Source: a gamma proteobacterium symbiont of Taylorina sp.
Lineage (GTDB): Bacteria; Pseudomonadota; Gammaproteobacteria; GRL18
Direction of reading: 5' to 3'
DNA: 64,000 nt
Assembly: GCA_025655455.1 (NCBI GenBank)
Contig: JAHXIV010000037.1
Coordinates: 62,001-126,000, forward strand
Part shown: positions 36,136 through 45,403 of the stretch, piece after piece
Layout: each line of letters opens with the position of its first letter
Numbering within the stretch: position 1 is the first letter of the stretch
The notes under the pieces: generated by a model
Seen by the model: only the letters and a program-made list of their open reading frames with translations
Database searches by the model: none
What the model was told of the DNA's origin: nothing
Program-made: the position numbers and the translations under genes

Positions 36136-36534
36136 ATGTCGATAAAAATATTATTTTTTCCAGAACAATCCCGAAGTTTTTACGCCAAACGCTGGCTTGA
36201 TATTATATTACGTACAATTCATTTGATTGGATTACTAGGGGTATCAGGTGGTATACTATTCTTTATCGAACAATCATTGTGGCTGCCTTATTTTTTAATG
36301 ACAGTATTATCAGGACTTGCAATGACAATATTGAGTCTATGGTCTAATGGTAAGTGGTTATTACAAAATTGTGGCCTGGCAATTATTTTAAAGATAGTTC
36401 TGCTAATTTTAATACCTGTTTTCCCTGATAATAGCCAATATCTGCTTTTTATTATTATTATAATTTCTGCTATTTCATCTCATGCACCTGCGCGATTTCG
36501 TTATTACTCACCTATTTTAGGGCGTAAAATATAA
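36136..36534 (+). CDS. Four-helix membrane protein, unknown function
   Basis: 132 residues with about four hydrophobic segments (near 25-50, 52-68, 80-95, 98-112). It ends one base into the ATG of the CHASE2 cyclase gene (TAATG overlap), so it belongs to that operon. I recognise no family with certainty. A role in the membrane next to the cyclase is inferred only from position. Confidence 0.6.
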   Translation: MSIKILFFPEQSRSFYAKRWLDIILRTIHLIGLLGVSGGILFFIEQSLWLPYFLMTVLSGLAMTILSLWSNGKWLLQNCGLAIILKIVLLILIPVFPDNSQYLLFIIIIISAISSHAPARFRYYSPILGRKI

Positions 36535-38351
36535 TGAAGTACCAATATATTATTATTGCAATGATGGGATTACTTCTTACGACGTTAATAGAACTAACCG
36601 GTATAACACATTTTCTTGAAATGAAAACACTTGATGCTCGCTATGAGTTACGCAGTGAATACTTTCGTCAGCAAGAAACCTCTAATCAAATTGTTATCAT
36701 TGGAATTGATGATGATTCTATAATAGAAATTAAACAACCCTTTATTTTATGGGATGTTTTTTTTGCAGAAATTTTTGAAAAGCTGGGGAAATATCAGGCA
36801 AAAGTCATTGGCCTGGATTTAATCTGGACTAAACGCATTGATGACTTTGTCAAACGCCCGGCAAAAGAAAGAAATGCCTTAAGGCGATCCCTGCTTATTG
36901 CTAAAAATAAGTATCACACCAAAATAGTGATGGGCATTGGTGCCACAACAAGAAAAAGTCCTGGTTCACAGATTCCACAGCTTGATACTTCTCTGCCAAT
37001 GAAACAATTTGGAAGCATTGTTGGCAGAGATGGATTCGGCGTTGTTAATACTCTACCAGATTTAGATAATTATATTCGTAAGATTAAGTTACAATATCAA
37101 TCAACTACTGACGATAAAAAATCACTGCCCGGCTTTGATAATATAATTGCTTCCCATTTCCTGAATATTATGCCTGTCAATCAGGACAATAAACCCCTGT
37201 TTATCAACTATCAGTTAAACAAAGAATTCAGGATATTATCATTCAATGAAGTGTTAAATCACGCAAGACTTGATAATAAAGCCTATTTCGAAAAGAATTT
37301 TAAAGATAAAGTTGTATTGGTAGGTGTTACTAATGTCTCCGGTGATATTCTGCCTTCCCCTATTGCTCAGGAAACATCCGGAGTTGTTATTCATGCCCAT
37401 GCCATAGACATGCTAATTAATAATAACTTATTAATTATTCCTCCTTTTGCTTTTGTTTTTATACTGAATTTTTTTATTGCTTTTTTGGTGGTTTATTTTT
37501 CCTCAAAAAAAGGACTAAAAACAGCAATTTTTTTAAGCAGCCTTGTTTTTCTTTTCTATTCTATAGCCAACTTATTATCTTTTAATAAAAATATATTACT
37601 GCCTTATGTTGCCCCTTGTATATTAATATTCTGGAGTTTTGGAGTAAGCTTTTTCTATCGTTTTGTTACTGAAGAACGGAGCAAGAGAAGATTAGCAAAA
37701 TTTTTTAGGAGTTATGTTAATGAACAGGTCGTAAAAGAGATTCTGATTTCAGATAAGCCTATTGCTCTGGAAGGAAAAAGAGAGAAGATTTGTATCCTTT
37801 TTGCTGATATTCGAAACTTTACAACTTATTCTGAAAACTTACCTCCTGAATATGTGGTCAAAGTATTGAATGAGTATTTTTCTGCCATGACTGAAGTAAT
37901 TTTGGAACACAATGGTACAGTTGATAAATTTATTGGCGATGGATTGATGGCTTTTTTTGGTGCTCCGCTCTATGTTGAAAATCCAACATTAGAGGCTGTA
38001 AAAGCATCCCTGAAAATGCGTCTGAGACTTAAAGAACTCAATCTCAAATGGGAGACTGAGGGACATGAGCAGTTGGATAATGGTATTGGCTTACATACTG
38101 GATATGCCCTGGTTGGAAATATTGGTTCTGATATGAAAATGGATTATACTGCCATTGGTGACAGTGTTAACACGGCATCCAGAGTTGAAGGTGTGACAAA
38201 AACAATTGGCGTACCGATACTATTAACTGGAGATGCCCATAAAGAAGTTAAAGATCTGGTTATTTGTGATCCTAAAGGAGATGTCCCGCTAAAGGGAAGA
38301 TCTAATATTTTCGTCTATGAAGTTAAAAGCATGAGAGAGAAACAAATATGA
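36534..38351 (+). CDS. CHASE2-domain class III adenylate cyclase
   Basis: 605 residues. One N-terminal membrane segment, an extracytoplasmic CHASE2 domain (about 30-315), three further membrane segments (about 300-390), then the cyclase domain 420-600. Catalytic parts: FADIRNFT (metal Asp), KFIGDGLMAFFGAP (adenine-selecting Lys and second metal Asp), DYTAIGDSVNTASR (adenine Asp/Thr region, transition-state Asn and Arg). All key residues are present, so it should make cyclic AMP in response to an outside signal. The downstream FecR/DUF4384 gene overlaps it by 4 bp. Confidence 0.92.
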   Translation: MKYQYIIIAMMGLLLTTLIELTGITHFLEMKTLDARYELRSEYFRQQETSNQIVIIGIDDDSIIEIKQPFILWDVFFAEIFEKLGKYQAKVIGLDLIWTKRIDDFVKRPAKERNALRRSLLIAKNKYHTKIVMGIGATTRKSPGSQIPQLDTSLPMKQFGSIVGRDGFGVVNTLPDLDNYIRKIKLQYQSTTDDKKSLPGFDNIIASHFLNIMPVNQDNKPLFINYQLNKEFRILSFNEVLNHARLDNKAYFEKNFKDKVVLVGVTNVSGDILPSPIAQETSGVVIHAHAIDMLINNNLLIIPPFAFVFILNFFIAFLVVYFSSKKGLKTAIFLSSLVFLFYSIANLLSFNKNILLPYVAPCILIFWSFGVSFFYRFVTEERSKRRLAKFFRSYVNEQVVKEILISDKPIALEGKREKICILFADIRNFTTYSENLPPEYVVKVLNEYFSAMTEVILEHNGTVDKFIGDGLMAFFGAPLYVENPTLEAVKASLKMRLRLKELNLKWETEGHEQLDNGIGLHTGYALVGNIGSDMKMDYTAIGDSVNTASRVEGVTKTIGVPILLTGDAHKEVKDLVICDPKGDVPLKGRSNIFVYEVKSMREKQI

Positions 38352-39277
38352 TTAAACGTAAAAAAAGAAAATTTCGCTTTTGTATCTTATCCGGTTTGAT
38401 TGCATTAATTATTCTTACTAGTGATGTAAATGCCCAATCCGAAGTGGGGATTATTACTAATATGGAGGGTAATATCTCAATAATAAGTGGTGATAAAAGG
38501 ACAGCTGATTTTGGTGATGATCTTATCTTAAAAGATAAAATAAAAGTAGGAGAGAATTCATCACTAGTGCTCACCTACTATGCAGGATGCCGACAGGAAT
38601 GGTTTGGTGAAAATACCATCCTGGAGGTTGGCTCGGATAAGAGTAAAGTCATTAGTGGCAAAATTGAAAAATCAGAAGCATTTGACTGTGAAGTACCTGA
38701 AGTGGTTCTAAGTGATAAAGACAGTTTCAAAAAAGCTGCTTTTCACTTCAGAAGCATTCCTGCAGAGAAAACCGTCAAAAATAATCAACAGCCACAAACT
38801 ATTCCAGCAATCACATCAGGAAGCATAAAAGTCGGGGCAAACAAAGAGCAGACTGGAGATGTAAAATTACGCATCTGGACAGCTAAAAAAAAGGGTATGC
38901 CTTATCATTCCGGTGAACAAATAATTATTTATCTGGTTGCAGATAAAAATGCTTATTTAATGTTAGATTATTTCCAGGCAGATGGTAATGTTGTTCATTT
39001 GGTGCCAAATTTATTTGCGGAAAAGCGCAAAATCAAAGCCGGTCAAATTTATGTCATAGGTGGCAAAAAATCAAAGTTAAAATTAATTACTAAAAGTCCT
39101 TATGGTCGAGAGACCGTTAGCGCTCTGGTTAGTACATCTCCATTAGCAGGCGATTTTGAATCATTTGATCTGACTGAAGAAAGCAATTACTACAAACAAA
39201 AATTAGAAAAAATATTATCTAAAAACAGACAGGCTAAAGTGGCTGAATATGCATTAGATCTTTTGACTATTCCATAG
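38348..39277 (+). CDS. FecR-like plus DUF4384 secreted protein
   Basis: 309 residues. Signal peptide 1-28 (ending DVNAQSEVG). Residues about 30-110 resemble a FecR-type beta domain (GIITNMEGNISIISGDKR..., DKIKVGENSSLVLTYYAGC). Residues about 165-285 match DUF4384 (GEQIIIYLVADKNAYLMLDYFQADGNVVHLVPN). DUF4384 is often joined to caspase-like peptidases in other bacteria; here a caspase-like gene lies 8 kb away in the opposing cluster. Overlaps the cyclase gene by 4 bp (ATGA). An intrinsic terminator follows. Confidence 0.75.
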   Translation: MIKRKKRKFRFCILSGLIALIILTSDVNAQSEVGIITNMEGNISIISGDKRTADFGDDLILKDKIKVGENSSLVLTYYAGCRQEWFGENTILEVGSDKSKVISGKIEKSEAFDCEVPEVVLSDKDSFKKAAFHFRSIPAEKTVKNNQQPQTIPAITSGSIKVGANKEQTGDVKLRIWTAKKKGMPYHSGEQIIIYLVADKNAYLMLDYFQADGNVVHLVPNLFAEKRKIKAGQIYVIGGKKSKLKLITKSPYGRETVSALVSTSPLAGDFESFDLTEESNYYKQKLEKILSKNRQAKVAEYALDLLTIP

Positions 39278-39284
39278 CTTAATA

Positions 39285-39315
39285 AAAGAAGGACTCTTAC
39301 TCAGCGTCCTTCTTT
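39285..39315. terminator. Bidirectional intrinsic terminator
   Basis: Stem AAAGAAGGAC/GTCCTTCTTT (10 bp, 11-nt loop) between the convergent DUF4384 and lpoB genes. It is T-rich on both outer sides, especially on the minus strand (TTTTATT). Confidence 0.8.
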
Positions 39316-39354
39316 CCATTGAGTCAAAAAATATCAAACAGCTGCTAATTCAGA

Positions 39355-39891
39355 TCAAAACATGCTTTTTTCTGATTTAGCCATCGCTAGATCATCAGAC
39401 CACTGTCCTTTTAATTCACCCATTAGAGTAAACATTTTTAGTTGTAGTGTGTAGTGAACCAGTTCCTTACCGCCTTTTCCATATTGACGGGTAGAGGTCA
39501 GCTCACTTTTAATCACATAGTCAAAGCTTGTTGCTGATTTATCTACAACACGCATAACACCTGAGTTGAACAGAGTTTCCTGAATCCTATCATGCAAATC
39601 ACTCATACGGACATTTTCATTGTCTGTATTGTTAACAGGAGTCGCAGCAATGACTTTAGGTTTCTTTTTTCCCCAACGCTGTACCAATTTGGAAACCAGC
39701 ATTTTATTGGTGACTTTTTCTGCCAGAGCAACATAATCAGCCATGGTCAGTTGTGCCTGAAGGTGACCACGTCCTTTGGCATCCACCATAGCCACATCAG
39801 ATTGCTGTCCCATTGGTATAGACTGGCAACCAGTCACTGCAATAGTGGAGCCTAAAATAGAGAGTAAAATTGCTTTTTTTGCTATATTCAT
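39355..39891 (-). CDS. lpoB: LpoB-type lipoprotein, activator of penicillin-binding protein
   Basis: 178 residues. Lipoprotein signal with lipobox near VTGC (Cys about 22). The body follows LpoB (YcfM): LTMADYVALAEKVTNKMLVS, then a TolB-N-like fold with RMSDLHDRIQETLFNSGVMRVVDK. In Escherichia coli LpoB crosses the periplasm to activate PBP1b. Here it is preceded by ycfL by 18 bp, the same pairing as in Escherichia coli. The long disordered stretch of enterobacterial LpoB is absent. CsgG-like and COG3014-like genes lie upstream. Confidence 0.78.
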   Translation of the reverse strand: MNIAKKAILLSILGSTIAVTGCQSIPMGQQSDVAMVDAKGRGHLQAQLTMADYVALAEKVTNKMLVSKLVQRWGKKKPKVIAATPVNNTDNENVRMSDLHDRIQETLFNSGVMRVVDKSATSFDYVIKSELTSTRQYGKGGKELVHYTLQLKMFTLMGELKGQWSDDLAMAKSEKSMF

Positions 39892-39909
39892 AAGTATTTC
39901 CTATTTAAG

Positions 39910-40380
39910 TTATTTTTGGTATTTGTTATTAATAATAAAGGGATCATCAGGTAGTCTGACAGTAAAAACAACCTTATATGCTTCTGTTACTTTACCGGTA
40001 GTTGTTACTGTATCAATTTGTGTTGGTGCAAGGGTAAATCGTTGCCAGACACCGGATTGATCAAGCATAAATCCATCCATATCCTCCCATTCAACTTTGT
40101 ACTCAAGATTATAACGAACGTCCGACAAGTTTTGAATGCCTATCTGAGCCTGAGTAAATAACCCCACTTTCCTAAATTTTATATTGGCCATACGAATATT
40201 ACCAACTAATTTTTCTGAACCAAGAACCAGTCTTATTCTTGGATGGGTATCATCCAGGGTATCTTGCTTTAAAAAGTTAGGGTTTTCTGCCACTGAAGCT
40301 GGTTTACAAGCAACAATAGTTAATACCATAGTGATGAGTATAAAAGCTTTGGCATACGAATAAATTGAATTTAGTTGCAT
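39910..40380 (-). CDS. ycfL: YcfL-family lipoprotein (DUF1425)
   Basis: 156 residues with a lipobox (LTIVAC, Cys25). The DUF1425 fold is recognised from LGSEKLVGNIRMANIKFRKVG, QIGIQNLSDVRYNLEYKVEWED and WQRFTLAPTQ. The function of YcfL is not known, but it is adjacent to lpoB across gammaproteobacteria. Together they point to an outer-membrane lipoprotein pair. Confidence 0.8.
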   Translation of the reverse strand: MQLNSIYSYAKAFILITMVLTIVACKPASVAENPNFLKQDTLDDTHPRIRLVLGSEKLVGNIRMANIKFRKVGLFTQAQIGIQNLSDVRYNLEYKVEWEDMDGFMLDQSGVWQRFTLAPTQIDTVTTTGKVTEAYKVVFTVRLPDDPFIINNKYQK

Positions 40381-40427
40381 ATTAATATCCTTTATTAAGT
40401 TAATATTTTTTTGTAATGAATTTCTTA

Positions 40428-40519
40428 ACTCTTGAGTAACAAAAAATTAGCACAAATGATTTTAAGTCATTTTTATATTACTGAAAATAATTCGTGCCAA
40501 TTTTTTTGACTGTGGCACT
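40428..40519 (-). repeat. 90-bp hairpin repeat, third location
   Basis: Same orientation as the copy at 32107-32200: ACTCTTGAGTAACAAAAAAT at the left, TTTTTTTGACTGTGGCACT at the right, and the internal stem CACAAATGATTTTAAG with AAAATAATTCGTGCCAA. It lies between ycfL and the COG3014-like gene. Confidence 0.85.
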
Positions 40520-40630
40520 TCTAAGTAACTTAAAATTTTCCAACCATCTTATTTGGTATTTTATGTTATTAGGTAGAGTTGCTGTTTCTTACTCTACCTT
40601 ATCCTGTGCCAAAACGATGCTAGGCAAATT

Positions 40631-40650
40631 TCAAGTTTGGCTGAAGGCTA
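40631..40650 (-). repeat. Short copy of the AGCCTTCAGCC repeat at a stop codon
   Basis: On the minus strand the TAG stop of the SH3/COG3014 gene begins TAGCCTTCAGCCAAACTTGA. As at 26656, the repeat starts at the stop codon itself. Confidence 0.6.
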
Positions 40651-42474
40651 CTGAGCTGTCCATAATGTATTGGAGGCATTGACATATAATTGTTTATCAA
40701 TACTGCGTGCATAGATAAATGCATCCGATTTATTACTGATATCAACTGTTTTACTGGCCAAACGCCGTCCCCTTGCATCAAAACTGACAATTTTAAGTTT
40801 TTTAGTATTTTTACTGATGTACAATCGAGCAGCCTGTAATTTAGCAGGCAAACTCATCCATGAGCGCATATCCGGAGCCGCCATATCATTAACAGCTGAG
40901 CTAAGCAGACTGCCAAAAAGGCCTAAATTACTGGCGGCCTGATTAACACCCACTGCACGAGCAATCGCAATAGTCATTCTCAATGAACGAAAGGCTTCTG
41001 AATCTTTTTGATTTCTTAAACAAATTGCTTCAACATCAGCAACCGACGAGAGCGTCGCCAAACGTTTTCCGCCCGTCGTTTGAACTTCAACTCTGGCCAC
41101 CTTTGAGGCCACAGGTTCATAAATGGGCAATTTGATAGGTACAACACCATTTCCTGAGGGAAAATTGTAAATCAGCATTTTTTTCTCAGGGGCAAAACCA
41201 TCAGCAACGACAACATGCAAGAGTCTTTTATTGCCTGAAGATTTATTGCGTTTCATGTCTTTAACTGCTTGTTTAAGCACTTTACTTTTGGGATTCAGTT
41301 TTAAAGCTTTTTCATAAGCAATACGGGCATTATCTCTTAATGATGCATCCTTCTTTGCCTCATATTCCTGAATCATACCCGTCACATAGTAACCAAAAGG
41401 ATTGACAAAGGCACTGGGCACTCTGGTCGCTATTTTATCCAGTTTTTTATAACTTGCCTTCCATTCAGTATTGGAGGCATCTTTATCTTTGATATCTTTC
41501 TCAGCTTTTTTCGTTTCCTTTTTTGCTTCTTCTATTTCTTCTCTAAAGCGTGCCTTTTCCATATTTTGCCAGTCAATGGCTCGACGTGCGACATTATAAG
41601 CCTGACGTTCTCCATCCAGTAAAAAAGCAATGGATTTATAATTAAGCATTAAAACTTTTTCATAGCCTTCACCGGGATATTCCTGAAATTCTTCATTTCC
41701 GGTGACTGTTTCCGCTGTAAATGAAGCAATAGAACTTATGAAATCAGATGTCTTAGAATTCTTTTGCCGAACGATGAGAATATCTTCTGCATTGCCAAAT
41801 GATTTAATCGATTTTTCAACATTTGCCTTATCCAGATACAGTGTACCGCGTTCCATCCAACGCAATAGGCCGATTTCTTCCATGGCTTGCCATTTTGTCT
41901 GGTTCTTTTTCAGAACTTCAGCTTCCCGATCGGTATAAAATTTTTCAACACCTTTCAGATTACCGGATGCCATCATTTGTTTTACTTTCTGAAAATCCTT
42001 TGAATAACCTGCATAGTAAACATTTTGTCTGGTTTCTGTCTTTCCTACAATGGTTACACCATTGGATGAGACCGTGGAAACACCAATATTGACCAGTGGT
42101 TTATAAACCCAGCCTGCAACAAAACCCGCTGAGGTTTCTGCTTCTATTTTCAGCCAATTACCCTGGGTATCAAGAATCGTAATTTTTGATTCCGGTGTCA
42201 GTTTGCCCACTTTAGCATTCTTCGAACCGGGTCCGGAGCGTACATTTACCGTTTTACTAACTGAACCGGTTGCAACAACTTCTTTCTTTGCCTGAACAGG
42301 TTCTGTTTTTGCTGATTTTTGATGAGTACTGGAATCCCCGGTTATTGTACTTTTTATACCACTTGAAATCCCACTTGAAATCTGGTCAAAAAAACCGGCA
42401 TAAAGGTTCTGCTGTAAAAAACTACTACTCAGAATAATTGCACTAAAGACAAGCGTTTTGTTAATTTTTTTCAT
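40648..42474 (-). CDS. SH3b plus COG3014-like envelope protein
   Basis: 608 residues from ATG 42474 (MKKINKTLVFSAIIL; an upstream in-frame GTG is less likely). Signal peptide 1-26. An SH3b domain at about 70-135 (TVNVRSGPGSKNAKVGKL, WVYKP). A TPR-like helical region follows (about 155-430), with a coiled coil near 300-330, as in the COG3014 family, then a beta-rich end. COG3014 proteins commonly lie beside lpoB and ycfL; the same is seen here. It may bind peptidoglycan through SH3b. Function is unproven. Confidence 0.7.
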   Translation of the reverse strand: MKKINKTLVFSAIILSSSFLQQNLYAGFFDQISSGISSGIKSTITGDSSTHQKSAKTEPVQAKKEVVATGSVSKTVNVRSGPGSKNAKVGKLTPESKITILDTQGNWLKIEAETSAGFVAGWVYKPLVNIGVSTVSSNGVTIVGKTETRQNVYYAGYSKDFQKVKQMMASGNLKGVEKFYTDREAEVLKKNQTKWQAMEEIGLLRWMERGTLYLDKANVEKSIKSFGNAEDILIVRQKNSKTSDFISSIASFTAETVTGNEEFQEYPGEGYEKVLMLNYKSIAFLLDGERQAYNVARRAIDWQNMEKARFREEIEEAKKETKKAEKDIKDKDASNTEWKASYKKLDKIATRVPSAFVNPFGYYVTGMIQEYEAKKDASLRDNARIAYEKALKLNPKSKVLKQAVKDMKRNKSSGNKRLLHVVVADGFAPEKKMLIYNFPSGNGVVPIKLPIYEPVASKVARVEVQTTGGKRLATLSSVADVEAICLRNQKDSEAFRSLRMTIAIARAVGVNQAASNLGLFGSLLSSAVNDMAAPDMRSWMSLPAKLQAARLYISKNTKKLKIVSFDARGRRLASKTVDISNKSDAFIYARSIDKQLYVNASNTLWTAQ

Positions 42475-42540
42475 TGTGACCACTATTTATCAATTTTAGT
42501 TAAGAAAATTAAAGACCAACCTCTGTTCATACTTATTACT

Positions 42541-45306
42541 TTACCATGAAGGCTGCATGACTCGTTGCTTCGGTTTTTTAGCTGGCTTACTGGATTTACG
42601 TAAGATATCACCACTCACAGGACTAGAACCCGATAATAGTTCCGCCCTTGAACGTGCACCTTCAACCTCAGTCACTCTTATCGTTGCAACTTTACTTTCA
42701 GCCGAACCAAACGACTCACCCGTATCAGGATCAACCAAAGCCTGTCCCGGACGCATGACAACATAGTGTTCACCAACTTTAACACCGGAATCTGCACCCC
42801 GATTAAGATAAACAGCACCATCAGCAGAAGAACCCATAACTTTAATTGGGTATAACCTGGCTATGATTTTAGCCACTGAACGTGTACTGTACTGGGCAAT
42901 CATTTTACTGACTATCTGAGTCTGATCAGTGATCCCTTTAATTTGCTCATTAATAGTTATCTTTTCTGAACTGATAATAGCACCCGTGTGTGCATCAGCA
43001 ATGCGAAAAACACCTTCTGCATGTGTAGTACTAATGACTTGAATTTCATCCATATAGGGTACTTTCTTGCGCTTGGTGTCAATATAAAAATTATTAAGTT
43101 CACCATGAATCAAATAATCAGCCCCGGAAAGTTCACCCAGTCTTGCTTGAATATCACCGCCTGAAGTAATTGTTTCAAAAGTTTTTTCATCCAGAATCTG
43201 ATCCACCTGTTCACGCTCCATCAGGGTAAAACGTTTACTATTAGTTAGTCCGGTAATAATATCATCAGAAACACGTCCTAAGTGCCCTTTATTAAAACCA
43301 TATATGGTTCGTGCTGAACGATTTAAATCAATACTTCCCATGGCCAGAGTTAAACGCCCCTTAGCGGTTGTTTTTTTACCTATTGTTCCACCGGTTCTTT
43401 TAGGAGCCGTTTGACGTTCATTTGAGGCTACACTGCTTCGTTTTGTTTTATTTTTAATGGTTCTTTTAAGTAAATCACCCCGGGCAATACCTGTACCTTC
43501 AATCTGTTCACCTTTACTGCGGGCATCTTCAACTTCAGTCACAACCACTTTACCAACATAACTTTCTTCAACTCCGAGCTGCACTCCTGTATCCGGATCA
43601 ATTATTGCCTGTCCAGATTTATAAATATCCAGTTCTTCACCAACAAATAAACCACCGTCATTGCCACGATTAATATAGATAATTCCATTATTACTAATAT
43701 GTGCTGCTTTTATCGGGTAGAGAGCATTCATCAGCATCAAGACGACTTGTTCTGAATAGGCATCAGCCAGCTTATCAATCATTTCAGTATTTGAAGCACT
43801 TAGATCAATGGCTTGTTCTACCGAAATTTTTCGTGATTCAATGATATCACCACTACGAGCATCCACAATACGCATATTACCACTGACCTGGCCTATACGT
43901 TGTTTAAATACACGTAAAGAACCCGGTAACTTAGTCACTTGTTCTTTATCACTCAAAGAGGCTAAATTTCCATAAACAAGATAATCTGCCCCTTTAAGAG
44001 TACCCATGGCACTGGATACATTTCGATTTTCAGCCAGTGCCTGAGCTAATTGTTCATTAAGCAGCTGATCAACTTCCTGACGATCGATTAATTGAAAACG
44101 TTTGGTCTGGGCAAGTCTGGAAATCATGGTATCTGTAAAGATTGGTGTATGTTCCTGTGCATTCATACCAATCTGTGCTGTACCGGTTCGTGCAGTTGAG
44201 CCAGCTTTAACCAATCCAATTGCTATCCTGGGAATTTTAGCAGTACCTCCTGTTCCAGCAGCCTGCTTTGTTTTTTTCAAAGCGACAGGGGATTGAGTGA
44301 CAGCCTCTATTTGAGAATTTATTGCCTGATTCTCAAGCTCTGCCAGATCATTCAGCTGAAAATTACCACCTGAAACAGGATCAACAATGGCAATTGTTTT
44401 TTGAATATTGACAACTTTAACCATACCGACTTTGTTTTTTAATCGAGCCAGCAACAAGCCACTATTATTGCGTATTTCTTTACCTTCATTTTGAATAGTA
44501 AATTGATCACCTGCTTTAATACCATCATTTTCCCCTCTGGAAATAATGAGCGGATCAAGACTGACAATTCGTGCAGGGAAGGTAATATCCAGTATTTTGG
44601 CGGCTGCTAACGAAGCCAGATGATCATAAAACGTAAATTCATCATTATCACTTTCTTTACCCTGAAACAATGATTCAGACAGTTTTGTTTTAATACTGGC
44701 CGCACCGGCAACTGTACCATTTTTAGCATCTATAATTCTTAGTCGTAAACGGGCATCAACACGATTTGTCTGCATTACCTTAGCACTTGTACTATAGGGT
44801 ACGGCCTTTTGTTTAACCGTACGCTTTAGTTGTTCCAAATCACCTAAAACAATAAAATCAGCACCGACTGTTGTTCCTAAATCTTTGAAACTTTTAACGA
44901 CATCATTATAGTTACTCCAGTCACTGGTAGCATAAACTTCACCACCCGTATTGTATTCCATGGTTTCTATTGCTTTATCCAGAGTTTTATCCAGATAACT
45001 TTTCTCCATTTTTTTATCAAAACGCTGTTCCAGCACTGTACGTCTAAGAGCCTTACGCTCAACAACAGTATAACGTTGATTATTGCTTAATTTCTCAATA
45101 ATGCGCCCAGCCAGTACATCAGGCAGACCAACACGTTTTGAACCGGTTCTATCTGGAACAAAATCAGAAAAAGACATCACAGCAATGGTTGCTTTTTCAG
45201 GCTTTATCTGTGAATGAGCAATTGTTTCTGCCATCGTCTGGGAAAACAGGCAGTTCATTATCAAACCGAATGCTATAATTGATATTTTTGTTGTTAAGTG
45301 CGTCAT
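42541..45306 (-). CDS. CsgG-like protein with three tandem modules
   Basis: 921 residues from ATG 45306 (MTHLTTKISIIAFG, signal peptide, GGA upstream). A TTG start at 45336 is possible but poorer. Three copies of a CsgG-like fold: IAVMSFSDFVP...VLAGRIIEKL; IAIGLVKAGSTAR...TDTMISRLAQ; LAMGSIDLNRSAR...DDIITGLTN. Each is followed by a small beta module; modules 2 and 3 carry DPDTG and VTEVE(G/D)ARS. The single-copy gene at 46064-46945 has the same two-part plan. CsgG itself is an outer-membrane secretion pore, but the lipobox and pore-forming segments are not apparent here, so I call it CsgG-like only. An array of 10-bp repeats lies upstream. Confidence 0.78.
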   Translation of the reverse strand: MTHLTTKISIIAFGLIMNCLFSQTMAETIAHSQIKPEKATIAVMSFSDFVPDRTGSKRVGLPDVLAGRIIEKLSNNQRYTVVERKALRRTVLEQRFDKKMEKSYLDKTLDKAIETMEYNTGGEVYATSDWSNYNDVVKSFKDLGTTVGADFIVLGDLEQLKRTVKQKAVPYSTSAKVMQTNRVDARLRLRIIDAKNGTVAGAASIKTKLSESLFQGKESDNDEFTFYDHLASLAAAKILDITFPARIVSLDPLIISRGENDGIKAGDQFTIQNEGKEIRNNSGLLLARLKNKVGMVKVVNIQKTIAIVDPVSGGNFQLNDLAELENQAINSQIEAVTQSPVALKKTKQAAGTGGTAKIPRIAIGLVKAGSTARTGTAQIGMNAQEHTPIFTDTMISRLAQTKRFQLIDRQEVDQLLNEQLAQALAENRNVSSAMGTLKGADYLVYGNLASLSDKEQVTKLPGSLRVFKQRIGQVSGNMRIVDARSGDIIESRKISVEQAIDLSASNTEMIDKLADAYSEQVVLMLMNALYPIKAAHISNNGIIYINRGNDGGLFVGEELDIYKSGQAIIDPDTGVQLGVEESYVGKVVVTEVEDARSKGEQIEGTGIARGDLLKRTIKNKTKRSSVASNERQTAPKRTGGTIGKKTTAKGRLTLAMGSIDLNRSARTIYGFNKGHLGRVSDDIITGLTNSKRFTLMEREQVDQILDEKTFETITSGGDIQARLGELSGADYLIHGELNNFYIDTKRKKVPYMDEIQVISTTHAEGVFRIADAHTGAIISSEKITINEQIKGITDQTQIVSKMIAQYSTRSVAKIIARLYPIKVMGSSADGAVYLNRGADSGVKVGEHYVVMRPGQALVDPDTGESFGSAESKVATIRVTEVEGARSRAELLSGSSPVSGDILRKSSKPAKKPKQRVMQPSW

Positions 45307-45343
45307 AAATTTATTCCATTTTTTGTTACACAGCAAAATTACA

Positions 45344-45380
45344 ATATAATTAGATATAATTAGATATAATTAGATATAGT
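45344..45380. repeat. 10-bp tandem repeat (TAGATATAAT)
   Basis: About 3.5 copies of TAGATATAAT, the last imperfect (TAGATATAGT). It lies 38-74 bp upstream of the start codon at 45306, in the 5' leader or promoter of the triple-CsgG gene. The period is one DNA helical turn. Confidence 0.85.
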
Positions 45381-45403
45381 ATAAAAAAGTCAAATATAAG
45401 AGA

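Noticed and set aside
45307-45336. TTG start ten codons upstream for the triple-CsgG protein
   Set aside because: ATG 45306 gives a better signal peptide and has GGA at suitable spacing.
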